Made by a program: the position numbers and the translations under genes
Shown: in pieces, positions 9,604-18,700 of the stretch
Layout: the number at the start of each line of letters is the position of its first letter
Numbering within the stretch: position 1 is the first letter of the stretch
The notes under the pieces: generated by a model
Database searches by the model: none
Seen by the model: the letters and a program-made list of their open reading frames with translations, nothing else
What the model was told of the DNA's origin: nothing
Assembly: GCF_042652645.1 (NCBI RefSeq)
Contig: NZ_JBHSGU010000002.1
Span: 310,001 to 374,000 of the forward strand
From: Glaciecola siphonariae
GTDB lineage: Bacteria; Pseudomonadota; Gammaproteobacteria; Enterobacterales; Alteromonadaceae
Reading direction: 5' to 3'
DNA length: 64,000 nucleotides

Positions 9604-9672
9604 ACCCAGACCGAAAATATCTAAGTGGGAACACTCCCAAATAGTGTATTACTTAACTAGGACGCAACTAAT

Positions 9673-10572
9673 ATGTTTTTATCTCAGTCATTGTTTATAC
9701 GCCTCGCTACGAGCATCCTAATCGCAGCCATGGGGCTCACAAGCGCTTTATTTTACGCAAAAGCTCACGACGGCAATGAACAGTTAGCGGGTGTGGTGCT
9801 CGATAGAGCCGCTGACAAACGCGCCAGAGATGCGAGCCGTCATCCTGTTCAAACTCTTTCGTTCTTTCACCTTGAGCCGTCTATGCGCGTTGCTGAAGCG
9901 CTGCCAGGCACTGGCTGGTACTCAGAAATTATTGCTAACTACCTAGGTGAGAATGGAGCGCTTTATGGTATCAATTACAATGAGAGCATGTGGCCACTGT
10001 TTGGCTTTTTCACGCCTGAGCGCATCGAACAAATGTCGGCCCGCACAGCAGCCTTTCCTGAGTTAGTGGCCAATTTAGCCGACAATGGCATTACGGCAGG
10101 AGGCTTTACCTTTGATACTGCGCCAAAAAACCTTAACTCCACCCTTGACCGAGTGCTCTTTGTAAGAGCCTTGCACAATTTAGCGCGTTTTGAGTCTGAA
10201 GCTGGCACCCTTTCGCAGGCTCTTAAAGTTACTTATGAGCTACTAAAAGATGACGGTCTGGTTGGTGTAGTGCAGCATAGAGCGCCGGCCAATGCAGATG
10301 ATAAATGGGCAGACGGTAGCGCTGGATATTTAAAAGAAAGTTTTGTAATTGAGCGTTTTGAAGATGCCGGTTTTGAGCTGGTAGCAAAAAGCGAAATTAA
10401 TGCCAACAGCAAAGATAAACCCACCACTGACGATATTGTTTGGCGCTTACCACCGAGCTTTAACGGCACCGGCGATGATCCAGCAAAACGTGCGGCGGTT
10501 GAAGCAATAGGTGAGAGTGATCGTATGACGCTTTTATTTAAGAAGAAGGGCGCTAAGGTAAGACTTCATTAA
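9673..10572 (+). CDS. Secreted class I SAM-dependent methyltransferase-like protein
   Basis: A 299-residue protein resembling the predicted methyltransferase group COG4798. It starts with a hydrophobic signal segment (ATSILIAAMGLTSALFYAKA), so it is probably exported, which is unusual for a SAM-dependent enzyme and typical of this group. The Rossmann-type region follows: RVAEALPGTGWYSEIIANYLGENGALYGIN takes the place of the glycine-rich SAM loop, and VLFVRALHNL and LKDDGLVGVVQHRA match later strands. Substrate unknown. It stands alone between divergent rimO and a DUF2919 gene that follows by 29 bp. Confidence 0.8.
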   Translation: MFLSQSLFIRLATSILIAAMGLTSALFYAKAHDGNEQLAGVVLDRAADKRARDASRHPVQTLSFFHLEPSMRVAEALPGTGWYSEIIANYLGENGALYGINYNESMWPLFGFFTPERIEQMSARTAAFPELVANLADNGITAGGFTFDTAPKNLNSTLDRVLFVRALHNLARFESEAGTLSQALKVTYELLKDDGLVGVVQHRAPANADDKWADGSAGYLKESFVIERFEDAGFELVAKSEINANSKDKPTTDDIVWRLPPSFNGTGDDPAKRAAVEAIGESDRMTLLFKKKGAKVRLH

Positions 10573-10601
10573 ACCGAGTATTCAGAGCATCGAGCACTCT
10601 C

Positions 10602-11072
10602 GTGCCGCTTAAATTTCCACTGCATCATTATGACGAAGCCGGGCGGCTAAAACCGCCCCTGTTGCTATATGCATTCTTATTGTTTCTATGCAGGGGATTT
10701 TTATTACTCATCATCTCATTATCGTTTAGAGAGGATAGTAGTCGCATGATGTCACTGTTTTTTCCAAACAAATGGGATTTTTATTTATCCTTATTACCCA
10801 GTATTCCCGCGCTTATCATTCTTATTTTATTTGCTCAGCGCAGCAAAATCTGGCTAAACGAACGTCAGTCATGGTTCAAGGTAGTGCCCATTCTATTTGT
10901 AATAGCCCTTGTTGGCGATATTGCCATACAGCTCAACATTCTATCTAGATTGGACTTTCGTTTTTCACTTACCCACGGTCTGTCGATACTGCTCGCATTG
11001 ATTGGTTTGATATACGCGCATAAAAGTCGACATGTGAGAGAACTTCCAATAGATTGGGCGAAAGCAAATTGA
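10602..11072 (+). CDS. DUF2919 family membrane protein (YfeZ-like)
   Basis: A 156-residue protein with four predicted membrane helices and the DUF2919 beginning PLHHYDEAGRLKPPLLLYAFLLF (shown in part), followed by CRGFLLLIISLS and the FFPNKWDFYLSLL segment. The start is GTG; no strong ribosome binding site is visible. It follows the methyltransferase-like gene by 29 bp on the same strand and may be co-transcribed with it. Function of the family is unknown. Confidence 0.8.
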   Translation: MPLKFPLHHYDEAGRLKPPLLLYAFLLFLCRGFLLLIISLSFREDSSRMMSLFFPNKWDFYLSLLPSIPALIILILFAQRSKIWLNERQSWFKVVPILFVIALVGDIAIQLNILSRLDFRFSLTHGLSILLALIGLIYAHKSRHVRELPIDWAKAN

Positions 11073-11174
11073 GTGCGCGAATATAGCGCCAATACTAGGG
11101 GCGAACCCTTAGCCGAATCCCTGTCCGATTCTGAGGCTAACGCTAACGCAAGTTATAGCAATCCCTTGAATGGT

Positions 11175-11582
11175 TTAGTTGGTGTTAGCCATTAGCGCTT
11201 TGTCAAAATAGTCTTTTATTTTAACGTCGGGGTTTCGCACTAGTTTTTCAAAACATATTCCGGCAAAGGCATATGAGCGGTCTTTTATGACTAAGAAGAT
11301 GGTGGGAGCATCAGGCGCGCTTGTGTCGTAATGCCATTGACCACCTGCAAGTGATTTAAACACCTCGCCGATATAAGCGCCATACATATTGCACAGCGTA
11401 AATACTGCTTTATCTTCTAAGGTTTCATTAGGAAAAGTGCGAATAAATTGTTCAATCGTCTCGTCAACCGACGAGATGCTATCTGCGCTTCTGTCTAATG
11501 TAATATCAAATTCTTCTTTGGCTGCTTGCACAGCGTCTTTCGCTGTTTCAACCATGAGTTCATCGAGTTCTTTTTGGAGCAT
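11175..11582 (-). CDS. Hypothetical acidic protein downstream of a LysR regulator
   Basis: A 135-residue soluble protein that I do not recognise with certainty. It is acidic and helical in its first half (MLQKELDELMVETAKDAVQ), then has LCNMYGAYIGEVFKSLAGGQWHYD and a C-terminal FEKLVRNPDVKIKDYFDKAL. The central GAYIGE...GGQW pattern is reminiscent of DUF3806-type proteins, but this is weak. The open frame runs to a TTG at 11654 inside the LysR gene; the ATG at 11582 is preferred because it lies just after the LysR stop (22-bp gap). It is probably co-transcribed with the regulator. Confidence 0.6.
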   Translation of the reverse strand: MLQKELDELMVETAKDAVQAAKEEFDITLDRSADSISSVDETIEQFIRTFPNETLEDKAVFTLCNMYGAYIGEVFKSLAGGQWHYDTSAPDAPTIFLVIKDRSYAFAGICFEKLVRNPDVKIKDYFDKALMANTN

Positions 11583-11604
11583 TATCTTGCCAATCTGATT
11601 GATA

Positions 11605-12504
11605 TTACGCTGACGGTAAATCAATTTTTCGATGTTGTAAAATAAGTTTTTCAAGAAGCGACGTGCCAGGGCCTTTGTCGTCAGGAGTGGGGCATATCAA
11701 AAATGCCGTCATTTGTTTAAATTCGCTGCCTTTGACGCTAATTCGCTGAAGCTTTTTTTCTGCCAGTAGCGTTTTTACCTTGTAAAGGGGCAACCAACAA
11801 AAGCCAATGTTATGCGTCAGCAAGTCTATGGCCGTATCGAACTGACTGACCGTCCAGCGGTTTTCTGATTTTAACCAACCTTGTTTTTCATCTGGCTTAT
11901 CAGACGAGTCGGCAATGACAATTTGTAAATGCTGCGCTAAGGCGGTGGGTTCAACGCTGTTTAGCTGCGCCAACTCATGTTGTGGATGACATACCAATAC
12001 AAACTCGACATGACACAGCGGTTCGCCTAAAAAACCTTTAGGAATAGACATGTGAATGGCTAAATCGGCCTCATGTTTTTTAATTGCATCGTCAGTGCCG
12101 GTAAGCACGGTATCTTTAATCTTGATGCGGCTACCACGTGATTCAGGTAAAAATGCCTGCAGCACCGGGTAGAGCGCTTCTCGAGGGTAGGCTAAGTCAA
12201 CCGCTAATATAATTTCAGGTTCCCAATCTTGATGGATATTATGCGCAAGTAACTCCAAGGATTCGACATTTTGTGTCAGGTCACGAGAACGACGAAGCAT
12301 CACTTCACCGGCTTCCGTAAGCACGGCCTTACGACCGATAACCTCAAGTAATTGAACACCCAACATAGTTTGTAACTTGGCAACGGCATGATTCAGCGAT
12401 GACTGTGACTTATTAAGGGCGTCTGCCGCTTGCGCATAGCCTCCAAAATCTACCACCGCCTGCAGAATACGCCATTGTTCTAGAGTTGTTTTAGGTCTGT
12501 ACAT
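11605..12504 (-). CDS. LysR-family transcriptional regulator
   Basis: A 299-residue LysR-type regulator. The N-terminal winged helix-turn-helix is clear (residues 5-65: LEQWRILQAVVDFGGYAQAA, then LNKSQSSLNHAVAKLQTMLG and LTEAGEVML). The effector-binding domain with a periplasmic-binding-like fold makes up the remainder. The effector is unknown. It is divergent from the DedA-like gene across 131 bp that contain a perfect 14-bp palindrome, so control of that gene and of itself is plausible. A small acidic protein follows in the same direction. Confidence 0.92.
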   Translation of the reverse strand: MYRPKTTLEQWRILQAVVDFGGYAQAADALNKSQSSLNHAVAKLQTMLGVQLLEVIGRKAVLTEAGEVMLRRSRDLTQNVESLELLAHNIHQDWEPEIILAVDLAYPREALYPVLQAFLPESRGSRIKIKDTVLTGTDDAIKKHEADLAIHMSIPKGFLGEPLCHVEFVLVCHPQHELAQLNSVEPTALAQHLQIVIADSSDKPDEKQGWLKSENRWTVSQFDTAIDLLTHNIGFCWLPLYKVKTLLAEKKLQRISVKGSEFKQMTAFLICPTPDDKGPGTSLLEKLILQHRKIDLPSA

Positions 12505-12592
12505 TTAACTACTCGCAAAGATGAGACATACAGTTTAGACCTTATTTTTAAGGTTAAATATTCGTAATTATAAAAATTAAACTATTCTTTAT

Positions 12593-12606
12593 ATTTACAT
12601 GTAAAT
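12593..12606. promoter_or_regulatory. Perfect 14-bp palindrome between lysR and the DedA-like gene
   Basis: ATTTACATGTAAAT is a perfect palindrome 30 bp before the DedA-like start and about 90 bp before the divergent LysR start. It contains a T-N11-A pattern as used by LysR-type regulators. Binding by the adjacent LysR protein is an inference from position. Confidence 0.5.
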
Positions 12607-12635
12607 TTTGTTAGTACATCACAATAAGACATTTT

Positions 12636-13280
12636 ATGAAATATGCTTCGTTTTTACCGCTCTCTGCCCTCGTTGCCCTAGGGCTAATCAATCTGCTCGT
12701 GCACTACGACGTCATTCCTCCAGGTATGAGTATATTAGAAAACTTACAGGGAGCCCTCGACCAAGGTTTTTACGCTGTGATATTTCTTATCATTCTTTTA
12801 GAGTCGATTATTTACGTCGGTTTTTACTTTCCCGGTCAATTTTTTGCGGTGCTGCTTGTGATAGGAGCCAAACCTACGCCGCTAGATGTGTTGTATTTAA
12901 CATTAGCAATGGTGCTAGCGGCAACCATTGGTTCAATGATCAATTATTATCTAGGAAAAACCACAAAAGAAGAGAGCGAAGGGGAGTCGCAGACTAAACT
13001 AAAGCACCTTCTGCTCGCAATGATACACATTAATTCGTTGGCATTTTTTATGTTCAGTCAAGGTGCAAACAACAAGTCTTTTCGCGTAGTGTGGTTAGCG
13101 GGGTTATTGAATTTACCGTATTACCTACTGTTAATAGCAGGCACCGCCGTGCTTAGCGAAGAGGTGATGGCGATGGCTGAAAATACAGCCTTATTGTTTA
13201 CTATCATTGGCATATGGCTAGCGGCATCACTGATTTATGATGTAAGAAAACATCAACAAAAAGATGAATGCGCCTCTTAG
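12636..13280 (+). CDS. DedA/SNARE-associated family membrane protein
   Basis: A 214-residue protein with about five hydrophobic segments. The DedA-type core is recognisable: LLESIIYVGFYFPGQFFAVL matches the E-x(5-7)-PG-x motif, and GSMINYYLGK corresponds to the G-x-x-x-Y-x-GK element. DedA proteins are inner-membrane proteins linked to lipid scrambling or flipping and to membrane-potential homeostasis. Here the usual Arg-rich segment between helices is diverged (EESEGESQTK), so it is a distant member. It is divergent from a LysR gene. Confidence 0.75.
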   Translation: MKYASFLPLSALVALGLINLLVHYDVIPPGMSILENLQGALDQGFYAVIFLIILLESIIYVGFYFPGQFFAVLLVIGAKPTPLDVLYLTLAMVLAATIGSMINYYLGKTTKEESEGESQTKLKHLLLAMIHINSLAFFMFSQGANNKSFRVVWLAGLLNLPYYLLLIAGTAVLSEEVMAMAENTALLFTIIGIWLAASLIYDVRKHQQKDECAS

Positions 13281-13498
13281 TTGGGTCGCTAGTTAAATTG
13301 CTAGTTAGTTTAGTCGCTGAGTCGCAAACAGCGTAGGCTGTATTGCAACTCAGCAGACTGACAAAAGCCGCGCGTATTTTCGGTGTTGGGTTTATACACC
13401 TATAATAAGCACTTCGTTGTGCGCCTAATTAAGAGCATTATTTCGATGTTATGTCGTCAATGCTATGTCGCGACCCGCACAGTAAAACGAACACTATG

Positions 13499-13918
13499 TT
13501 AGCTTAATTGATGACCTAACTTGTGTTTGTTGCCATGTTCGTCATGTTCCCAGCCTTCGGCTTTTTCGGGTTGTTTTTCAACAATATCAGCAACAAACTT
13601 GCCGCTCACGTCGAACAACCATGCGCGGTTTTCTTTATAAAAATACTTATACGACTGAATATCTCCCCAAACGGGTAGTGTATTACCTTTTGCATTGTAA
13701 TGCGTTGCGCAAACCTCACCAATAATGATTTTTTTGACATTGTCAGCTTGCATAGCAGTATCGTTTGATAAGTGCAGACGACGTTGATTTTCGCACATGG
13801 CCAAGACGATTATCATTTCACGCTTGTGAACAAAGTGTGTTTCAACAAATAGAAAGGGTTTGAAGTTTTTTTCTCGTTGCGCAGAGATAAAGGCAAGATT
13901 ATTACAGGTATGTTCCAT
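13499..13918 (-). CDS. Hypothetical protein, unknown family
   Basis: A 139-residue protein that I do not recognise. It has no signal peptide or membrane segment. The middle and end contain hydrophilic, aromatic-rich sequence (VWGDIQSYKYFYKENRAWLFD, partly shown) and a His-rich tail HDEHGNKHKLGHQLS. A GGAG ribosome binding site is correctly spaced before the ATG, which argues that it is a real gene. It stands alone, with 218 bp towards the DedA-like gene and 207 bp towards tcdA, neither containing another gene. Confidence 0.6.
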   Translation of the reverse strand: MEHTCNNLAFISAQREKNFKPFLFVETHFVHKREMIIVLAMCENQRRLHLSNDTAMQADNVKKIIIGEVCATHYNAKGNTLPVWGDIQSYKYFYKENRAWLFDVSGKFVADIVEKQPEKAEGWEHDEHGNKHKLGHQLS

Positions 13919-14125
13919 TTTGATTCTCCATCAAGGTTTAAATGGAGAAAGTAACCATTCCAACAAAGCGTTAGGGCACTGCTGGCGCATTCTGTATTGC
14001 TACAGCGACCACCTTACTCATGCGCTTAATCATCAAAGCATAAGCAGGTTGGTGAAGTCTGGTGACTTTCTCTTAATGTCAGAACGGAGTATACAATCCT
14101 TTCAAGTAGATGTCTAGACGTCTAT

Positions 14126-14953
14126 TTATTTTGTGATGTGCGCAATGGCGCGACTTGCGGCAATAAAACCAAAGGTGGCGGTTACACCAACAAAAGCACC
14201 AAAGCCTGTGCTGCAATCCATTTTCGATGCCCCTTGTGAATTTGATTTTTCAAACGAAACTTGTCCATCTGACGTCGGGTAGCGAAGCTGTTCGGTGGAA
14301 TAGATTGCCTCAATTGAGAATCTTCGCTGGGGATTTGATGAAAATCTATGCTTACGCCTTAATTCACTTCTAACTTTGGCAAGCAGTGGGTCCTGCTTAG
14401 TTTTAGCTAGGTCGCCCGAAGTAATTTGTAGAGGATTTATCTGACCGCCAGCGCCTCCCACCGTCACGAGCTTAATTTTTTGCCGCTTACAGTGAGCGAT
14501 TATCGCTACCTTTGCGCTTACGCTATCTATTGCATCAATCACGACGTCAAATGCTTGCGTTAAATATTCAGAAACATTGTCGGGCGTTACAAAGTCCTCA
14601 ATCGCTTCTACTTGGCAGTCTGGGTTAATGTCGTTAATCCGAGTTTGCATTACCTCTACCTTGCCTTGGTCTATGGTTGAACTCATGGCATGTAATTGAC
14701 GATTGATATTGCTTGTTGCAATGTCGTCGAGGTCAATTAGCGTGATGTTGTTGATACCAGAGCGTGCCAGCGCCTCTGCCGCCCATACTCCCACTCCGCC
14801 AATGCCGATAACCGCCACCGACGCGTTGGCTAATGCATGTAAGCCGTCTTCACCAAACAGCCGTAGTAAACCTGAGAACCGCTGTAAATAGTTCGCAGAC
14901 AAAGATGTTTGTTTTGCAGGTTGCGTTGGGTGTCCGTTCTTGGCTTGTGTCAT
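14126..14953 (-). CDS. tcdA: tRNA threonylcarbamoyladenosine dehydratase TcdA
   Basis: A 275-residue E1-like ATP-dependent enzyme that cyclises t6A to ct6A at position 37 of tRNAs. The ThiF/MoeB fold is clear: YLQRFSGLLRLFGEDGLHAL, the nucleotide loop GIGGVGVWAAEALARSG, LIDLDDIATSNINRQLHA, and DAIDSVSAKVAII. The C-terminal STGFGAFVGVTATFGFIAAS is typical of TcdA (formerly CsdL/YgdL). It lies alone on the minus strand and is divergent from the glutathionyl-hydroquinone reductase gene. Confidence 0.94.
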   Translation of the reverse strand: MTQAKNGHPTQPAKQTSLSANYLQRFSGLLRLFGEDGLHALANASVAVIGIGGVGVWAAEALARSGINNITLIDLDDIATSNINRQLHAMSSTIDQGKVEVMQTRINDINPDCQVEAIEDFVTPDNVSEYLTQAFDVVIDAIDSVSAKVAIIAHCKRQKIKLVTVGGAGGQINPLQITSGDLAKTKQDPLLAKVRSELRRKHRFSSNPQRRFSIEAIYSTEQLRYPTSDGQVSFEKSNSQGASKMDCSTGFGAFVGVTATFGFIAASRAIAHITK

Positions 14954-15068
14954 AGGTCTGTCACGTTACCTTTCTATTAAATAGGATGAATTTAGCAATT
15001 TAAGTCAATATTCATTCGGTTAAATCAATGTTTTAATGTGCTTATCAAAATCAAACAGGAGAAGCGTT

Positions 15069-16028
15069 ATGGGATTATTAGTTGACGGACAATGGAAAGA
15101 CCAATGGTACGACACAAAAAACAACGATGGCAAATTTGTTCGCCAAGATTCTAAGTTCAGAGACGTGATTGAAGCAAGCTCAGATGCCAAGTATCCAGCA
15201 GAATCTGGTAGATACCATTTGTATGTATCGCTGGCCTGTCCGTGGGCTCATCGTACGCTTATATTTCGAGCGTTGAAGGGCTTAGAAGAACATATAAGTG
15301 TATCGGTAGTGAGTCCCAATATGTTGGAAAATGGGTGGGAGTTTGGTGACTATGCTGGTGCTACACAAGACCATATATTTGGCTTTGACTACATGCATCA
15401 GGTCTATACTAAGGTTAAGCCTGATATCACTACGCGCGTGACCGTGCCGGTGCTTTTCGATAAAAAAACGCAGCAGATTATTAATAATGAGTCGGCTGAT
15501 ATCATTCGCATATTGAATACGGCATTTAACGACATCACTGGTAATGACGTGGATTACTATCCGAGCGATTTGCACGATCAAATCGACCTGATTAATTCTT
15601 TTGTATACGACAATATTAATAACGGCGTATACAAATCAGGCTTTGCCACAACCCAAGAAGCTTACCAAGAGGCTGTTACAAACTTATTTGATGCGCTCGA
15701 TAAGGTTGAAGATATATTGGCAAAAAATCGTTATTTAGTAGGAAGTCGCTTAACCGAGGCTGATTGGCGCTTGTTTACTACATTGATTCGATTTGACCCT
15801 GTTTATGTCGGGCATTTTAAGTGCAATTTGAAGCGTATTTTCGACTATCCAAATATTTATAACTACATGAAAGAGCTATACCAAAATGAGGGCGTAGCCG
15901 AGACTACAAACTTTGATCATATTAAGCAGCACTACTACTACAGTCATACCATGATTAACCCTACGCAAGTAGTGCCAGCAGGCCCTGTGCAAGACTTAAA
16001 GAGCCCACACACACGAGGAGCGCTATGA
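15069..16028 (+). CDS. yqjG: Glutathionyl-hydroquinone reductase (YqjG/ECM4-like)
   Basis: A 319-residue Xi-class glutathione transferase that reduces glutathionyl-hydroquinones. The catalytic cysteine is in SLACPWAHRT (C57). NMLENGWEF, the NNESADIIRIL segment that holds glutathione, and the C-terminal helical domain ending with INPTQVVPAGP are all family features. The ATG at 15069 is chosen because AGGAG precedes it at good spacing, although the frame is open from 15036. The stop overlaps the start of the pirin gene, so the two are co-transcribed; both are linked to redox or quinone metabolism. Confidence 0.94.
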   Translation: MGLLVDGQWKDQWYDTKNNDGKFVRQDSKFRDVIEASSDAKYPAESGRYHLYVSLACPWAHRTLIFRALKGLEEHISVSVVSPNMLENGWEFGDYAGATQDHIFGFDYMHQVYTKVKPDITTRVTVPVLFDKKTQQIINNESADIIRILNTAFNDITGNDVDYYPSDLHDQIDLINSFVYDNINNGVYKSGFATTQEAYQEAVTNLFDALDKVEDILAKNRYLVGSRLTEADWRLFTTLIRFDPVYVGHFKCNLKRIFDYPNIYNYMKELYQNEGVAETTNFDHIKQHYYYSHTMINPTQVVPAGPVQDLKSPHTRGAL

Positions 16029-16897
16029 TGAATACGAACACAAATACGGAGCGTTTTGCGGATGCTAACATCACAGATACTAAAATTGTGCGCAAAGCTC
16101 AAGGCATGCCAGCGTCAGACGGTGCCGGTGTAAAGCTCTCGCGTATTATTGGCCAGCCCAGTCTAAAGCGCCTAGACCCGTTTCTCATGCTCGATGAATT
16201 TGGTTCCCACGAAGCTCAAGATTACATAGCGGGATTTCCAAAACACCCGCACCGAGGCTTTCAAACGGTGACCTACATGCTTGAAGGAAAAATGGGGCAT
16301 AAAGATTCGGTTGGCAACGAAGGGGTAATAGAAGACGGTGGTTTGCAGTGGATGAATGCAGGTAAGGGGATTATCCATGAAGAAATGCCGCAACAAACAC
16401 AAGGTAGAATGCGCGGATTTCAGCTGTGGGTAAATTTGCCGGCCAAAGACAAACTCTCAGAGCCTGGCTACCAAGACATTCCAACAGCCGACATTCCAGA
16501 GGTGGAGTTAAATGGCGCAAAAGTGAGAGTGCTGGCGGGTGAGTTTAATGGAGTGCAAGGTCCGGTAAAAACCCAAGCCATACAGCCGCAGTTTTTAGAT
16601 TTGCATTTAACGAGTAACAGCACCCTTAGCATTGATACAGACTTGTCTCACGCAGGATTTATCTACGCATATGAAGGTAAGATAGAAATAGGCGAGCAAT
16701 ATCTGGAGAAGGGGCAGTTAGGTGTGCTTGAGTTCGGAAATAGGCTTTTGGTTAGGGCCTCAAACGACGCTCGTGCTATTTTTGTGAGCGGGAGCCCCAT
16801 CAATGAGCCCATCGCGCAATACGGTCCATTTGTGATGAATACCGAGGCAGAAATTCAACAAGCCTTGCGTGATTATCAATCAGGTGTATTGGCCTAA
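16025..16897 (+). CDS. Pirin family protein
   Basis: A 290-residue bicupin of the pirin family. The metal-binding residues of the N-terminal cupin are present: HPHRGF supplies two histidines, and GIIHEEMP supplies the third histidine and the glutamate. Some bacterial pirins have quercetin 2,3-dioxygenase activity, others bind partner proteins; the role here is not known. It overlaps the upstream reductase by 4 bp. Two adjacent ATGs (16025, 16028) are possible; the second is better spaced from AGGAG. Confidence 0.93.
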   Translation: MMNTNTNTERFADANITDTKIVRKAQGMPASDGAGVKLSRIIGQPSLKRLDPFLMLDEFGSHEAQDYIAGFPKHPHRGFQTVTYMLEGKMGHKDSVGNEGVIEDGGLQWMNAGKGIIHEEMPQQTQGRMRGFQLWVNLPAKDKLSEPGYQDIPTADIPEVELNGAKVRVLAGEFNGVQGPVKTQAIQPQFLDLHLTSNSTLSIDTDLSHAGFIYAYEGKIEIGEQYLEKGQLGVLEFGNRLLVRASNDARAIFVSGSPINEPIAQYGPFVMNTEAEIQQALRDYQSGVLA

Positions 16898-16979
16898 AAA
16901 TCAAGTGACTATTAATTGTCCCACTCGTTTTATAATCTTAAAGCGATATTCGCAGCAGGCATAATATAAGCCATTGAAA

Positions 16980-16998
16980 TAGGGAAGGGATTTCCCTA
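16980..16998. repeat. Inverted repeat upstream of the phosphomannomutase gene
   Basis: TAGGGAA and its complement TTCCCTA are separated by 5 bp and lie 35 bp before the phosphomannomutase start. It could form a small hairpin in the leader; no T-run follows, so a terminator is unlikely. Confidence 0.4.
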
Positions 16999-17032
16999 CT
17001 ATCTATCAAAACCGAGCATTAAAAGGACGTTC

Positions 17033-18484
17033 ATGAAAAAAATCACCTGTTTTAAAGCCTACGATATCCGCGGCGAACTCATTGAGCAATTAGACGAATC
17101 AGTTGCCTATCGTGTGGGGCGAGCGTTTGCCAGTTACCTTGAAGCAAAATCGGTGGTGGTAGGATCTGATGTGCGCCATACCGCAAAACCTTTGAAGTTG
17201 GCGTTGAGTGCGGGTTTGATTGACGGTGGTACAAAGGTGCTTGACTTAGGAATGGCGGGTACAGAAGAAATTTATTTTGCCACCAAGCACCTAGGTGTTG
17301 ACGGCGGAATAGAAGTTACCGCAAGTCATAATCCGATTAACTATAACGGTATGAAGTTAGTCAAAGCAGGATCGGTGCCTATAAGCGGTGATAGTGGACT
17401 CAACGCAATTAAAGAGATTGCTGAAACATATTCAGAGGAACTGGTTGAATCTCGCTTAGGCTTTTATGGCGATAACGTCAGTGAACAGGATTTTTTAGCA
17501 GGTCACGCGAGTGTTCAAGAACTTAAGCTACTTGAAACCAAAGCCTATGAGCGCATTAGCTGCGTAAACGACTATATTTTGCACTTGTGTGAATATCTTA
17601 ACGTGAAAAAGCTAAAACCGCTCAAACTAGTGGTAAACGCTGGTAATGGTGCTGCCGGGCATATTATCGACGCTTTGGAGCTTTTGTTTTCTCATCAAGG
17701 TGTGCCAGTTGAGTTTATCAAAGTGCATCATTTAGCAGATGGTGATTTCCCTAACGGCATTCCCAATCCATTATTAGTAGAAAACAGAGCCGACACATCT
17801 GACGCCGTTATTGCGCATAAAGCGGATATGGGAATTGCATGGGACGGCGATTTTGACCGCTGTTTCCTGTTCGACGAAAATGGCGATTTTATTGAGGGTT
17901 ATTACATCGTTGGTCTGCTCGCTAAAGCATTTTTGAGCAAAGAGCAGGGTGCTAGTATTATCTACGACCCGCGAGTGTTTTGGAACACGGAAGACATCGT
18001 GAAAAAGGCAGGTGGCAAACCGATTAAATCAAAAACTGGGCATGCCTTTATTAAAGAGCGCATGCGCAAAGAAGATGCCGTTTATGGTGGTGAAATGAGC
18101 GCTCATCACTACTTCCGCGACTTCGCATACTGCGATTCAGGCATGATACCGTGGCTGCTTGTCGCAGAATTGCTATCCTCATCGGGTAAACCCTTATCGT
18201 CTTTGGTAAAAGAACGAATTGCGCTTTATCCCTCGTCAGGAGAAATTAACTACAAGGTTGAAGATGCGGGTAAAACAATAAAACGCATCATTGAAAAGTT
18301 CGAGTCGCAAGCTGAATTTATTGATAAAACCGACGGTATTGGAATGGAATTTTCAAACTGGCGGTTTAATTTGCGCAAATCAAACACAGAGCCGGTTATT
18401 CGATTAAACGTTGAATCGAGGGGCGATATAGCATTAATGCAAGAGAAGACCGAGCTGCTAGAGGCTATGATAAAGCAGTCGTAG
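17033..18484 (+). CDS. cpsG: Phosphomannomutase (ManB/CpsG)
   Basis: A 483-residue alpha-D-phosphohexomutase that converts mannose 6-phosphate to mannose 1-phosphate for GDP-mannose and surface polysaccharide. The active-site serine is S98 in TASHNP, the magnesium loop is DGDFDR (271-276), the sugar loop GGEMSAHHYF marks phosphomannomutase, and RKSNTEPVIRLNVE is the phosphate-binding loop. The length suits the CpsG group (about 456-480). AAGGA precedes the ATG. It appears monocistronic. Confidence 0.94.
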   Translation: MKKITCFKAYDIRGELIEQLDESVAYRVGRAFASYLEAKSVVVGSDVRHTAKPLKLALSAGLIDGGTKVLDLGMAGTEEIYFATKHLGVDGGIEVTASHNPINYNGMKLVKAGSVPISGDSGLNAIKEIAETYSEELVESRLGFYGDNVSEQDFLAGHASVQELKLLETKAYERISCVNDYILHLCEYLNVKKLKPLKLVVNAGNGAAGHIIDALELLFSHQGVPVEFIKVHHLADGDFPNGIPNPLLVENRADTSDAVIAHKADMGIAWDGDFDRCFLFDENGDFIEGYYIVGLLAKAFLSKEQGASIIYDPRVFWNTEDIVKKAGGKPIKSKTGHAFIKERMRKEDAVYGGEMSAHHYFRDFAYCDSGMIPWLLVAELLSSSGKPLSSLVKERIALYPSSGEINYKVEDAGKTIKRIIEKFESQAEFIDKTDGIGMEFSNWRFNLRKSNTEPVIRLNVESRGDIALMQEKTELLEAMIKQS

Positions 18485-18620
18485 TCGGGATAGTTAAAAA
18501 ATCAAATGGCGATGGAGCGCTGTAATGGCGCAGTTCGGCAGTATCTATACTAGCGAAAGTGTCAGAGTAAGCCGGTAAGGCAAGGCGTTTTAAAAGCACA
18601 TATCATTCACTATATTATTT

Positions 18621-18643
18621 AATAATACGAATAATTATCATTT
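18621..18643. promoter_or_regulatory. Fur-box-like site upstream of the TonB receptor
   Basis: AATAATACGAATAATTATCA and the following bases resemble tandem Fur hexamers (RATAAT, RATAAT, inverted ATTATC) about 60-80 bp before the receptor start. The match is partial. Position before a TonB receptor and a PepSY protein supports iron control. Confidence 0.45.
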
Positions 18644-18700
18644 ACATAGCTCTTCGTGTTCATTATTATGGGGCAATCTTCATATGAGGCCCTATAACTT

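Noticed and set aside
13281..13400. Short repeats of TCGCTAGTTA type after the DedA-like gene
   Set aside because: Copies are short and irregular; no clear unit or structure.
14107..14124. Near-palindrome TAGATGTCTAGACGTCTA next to the tcdA stop
   Set aside because: One mismatch, and on the tcdA strand it is not followed by a T-run, so I do not call it a terminator.
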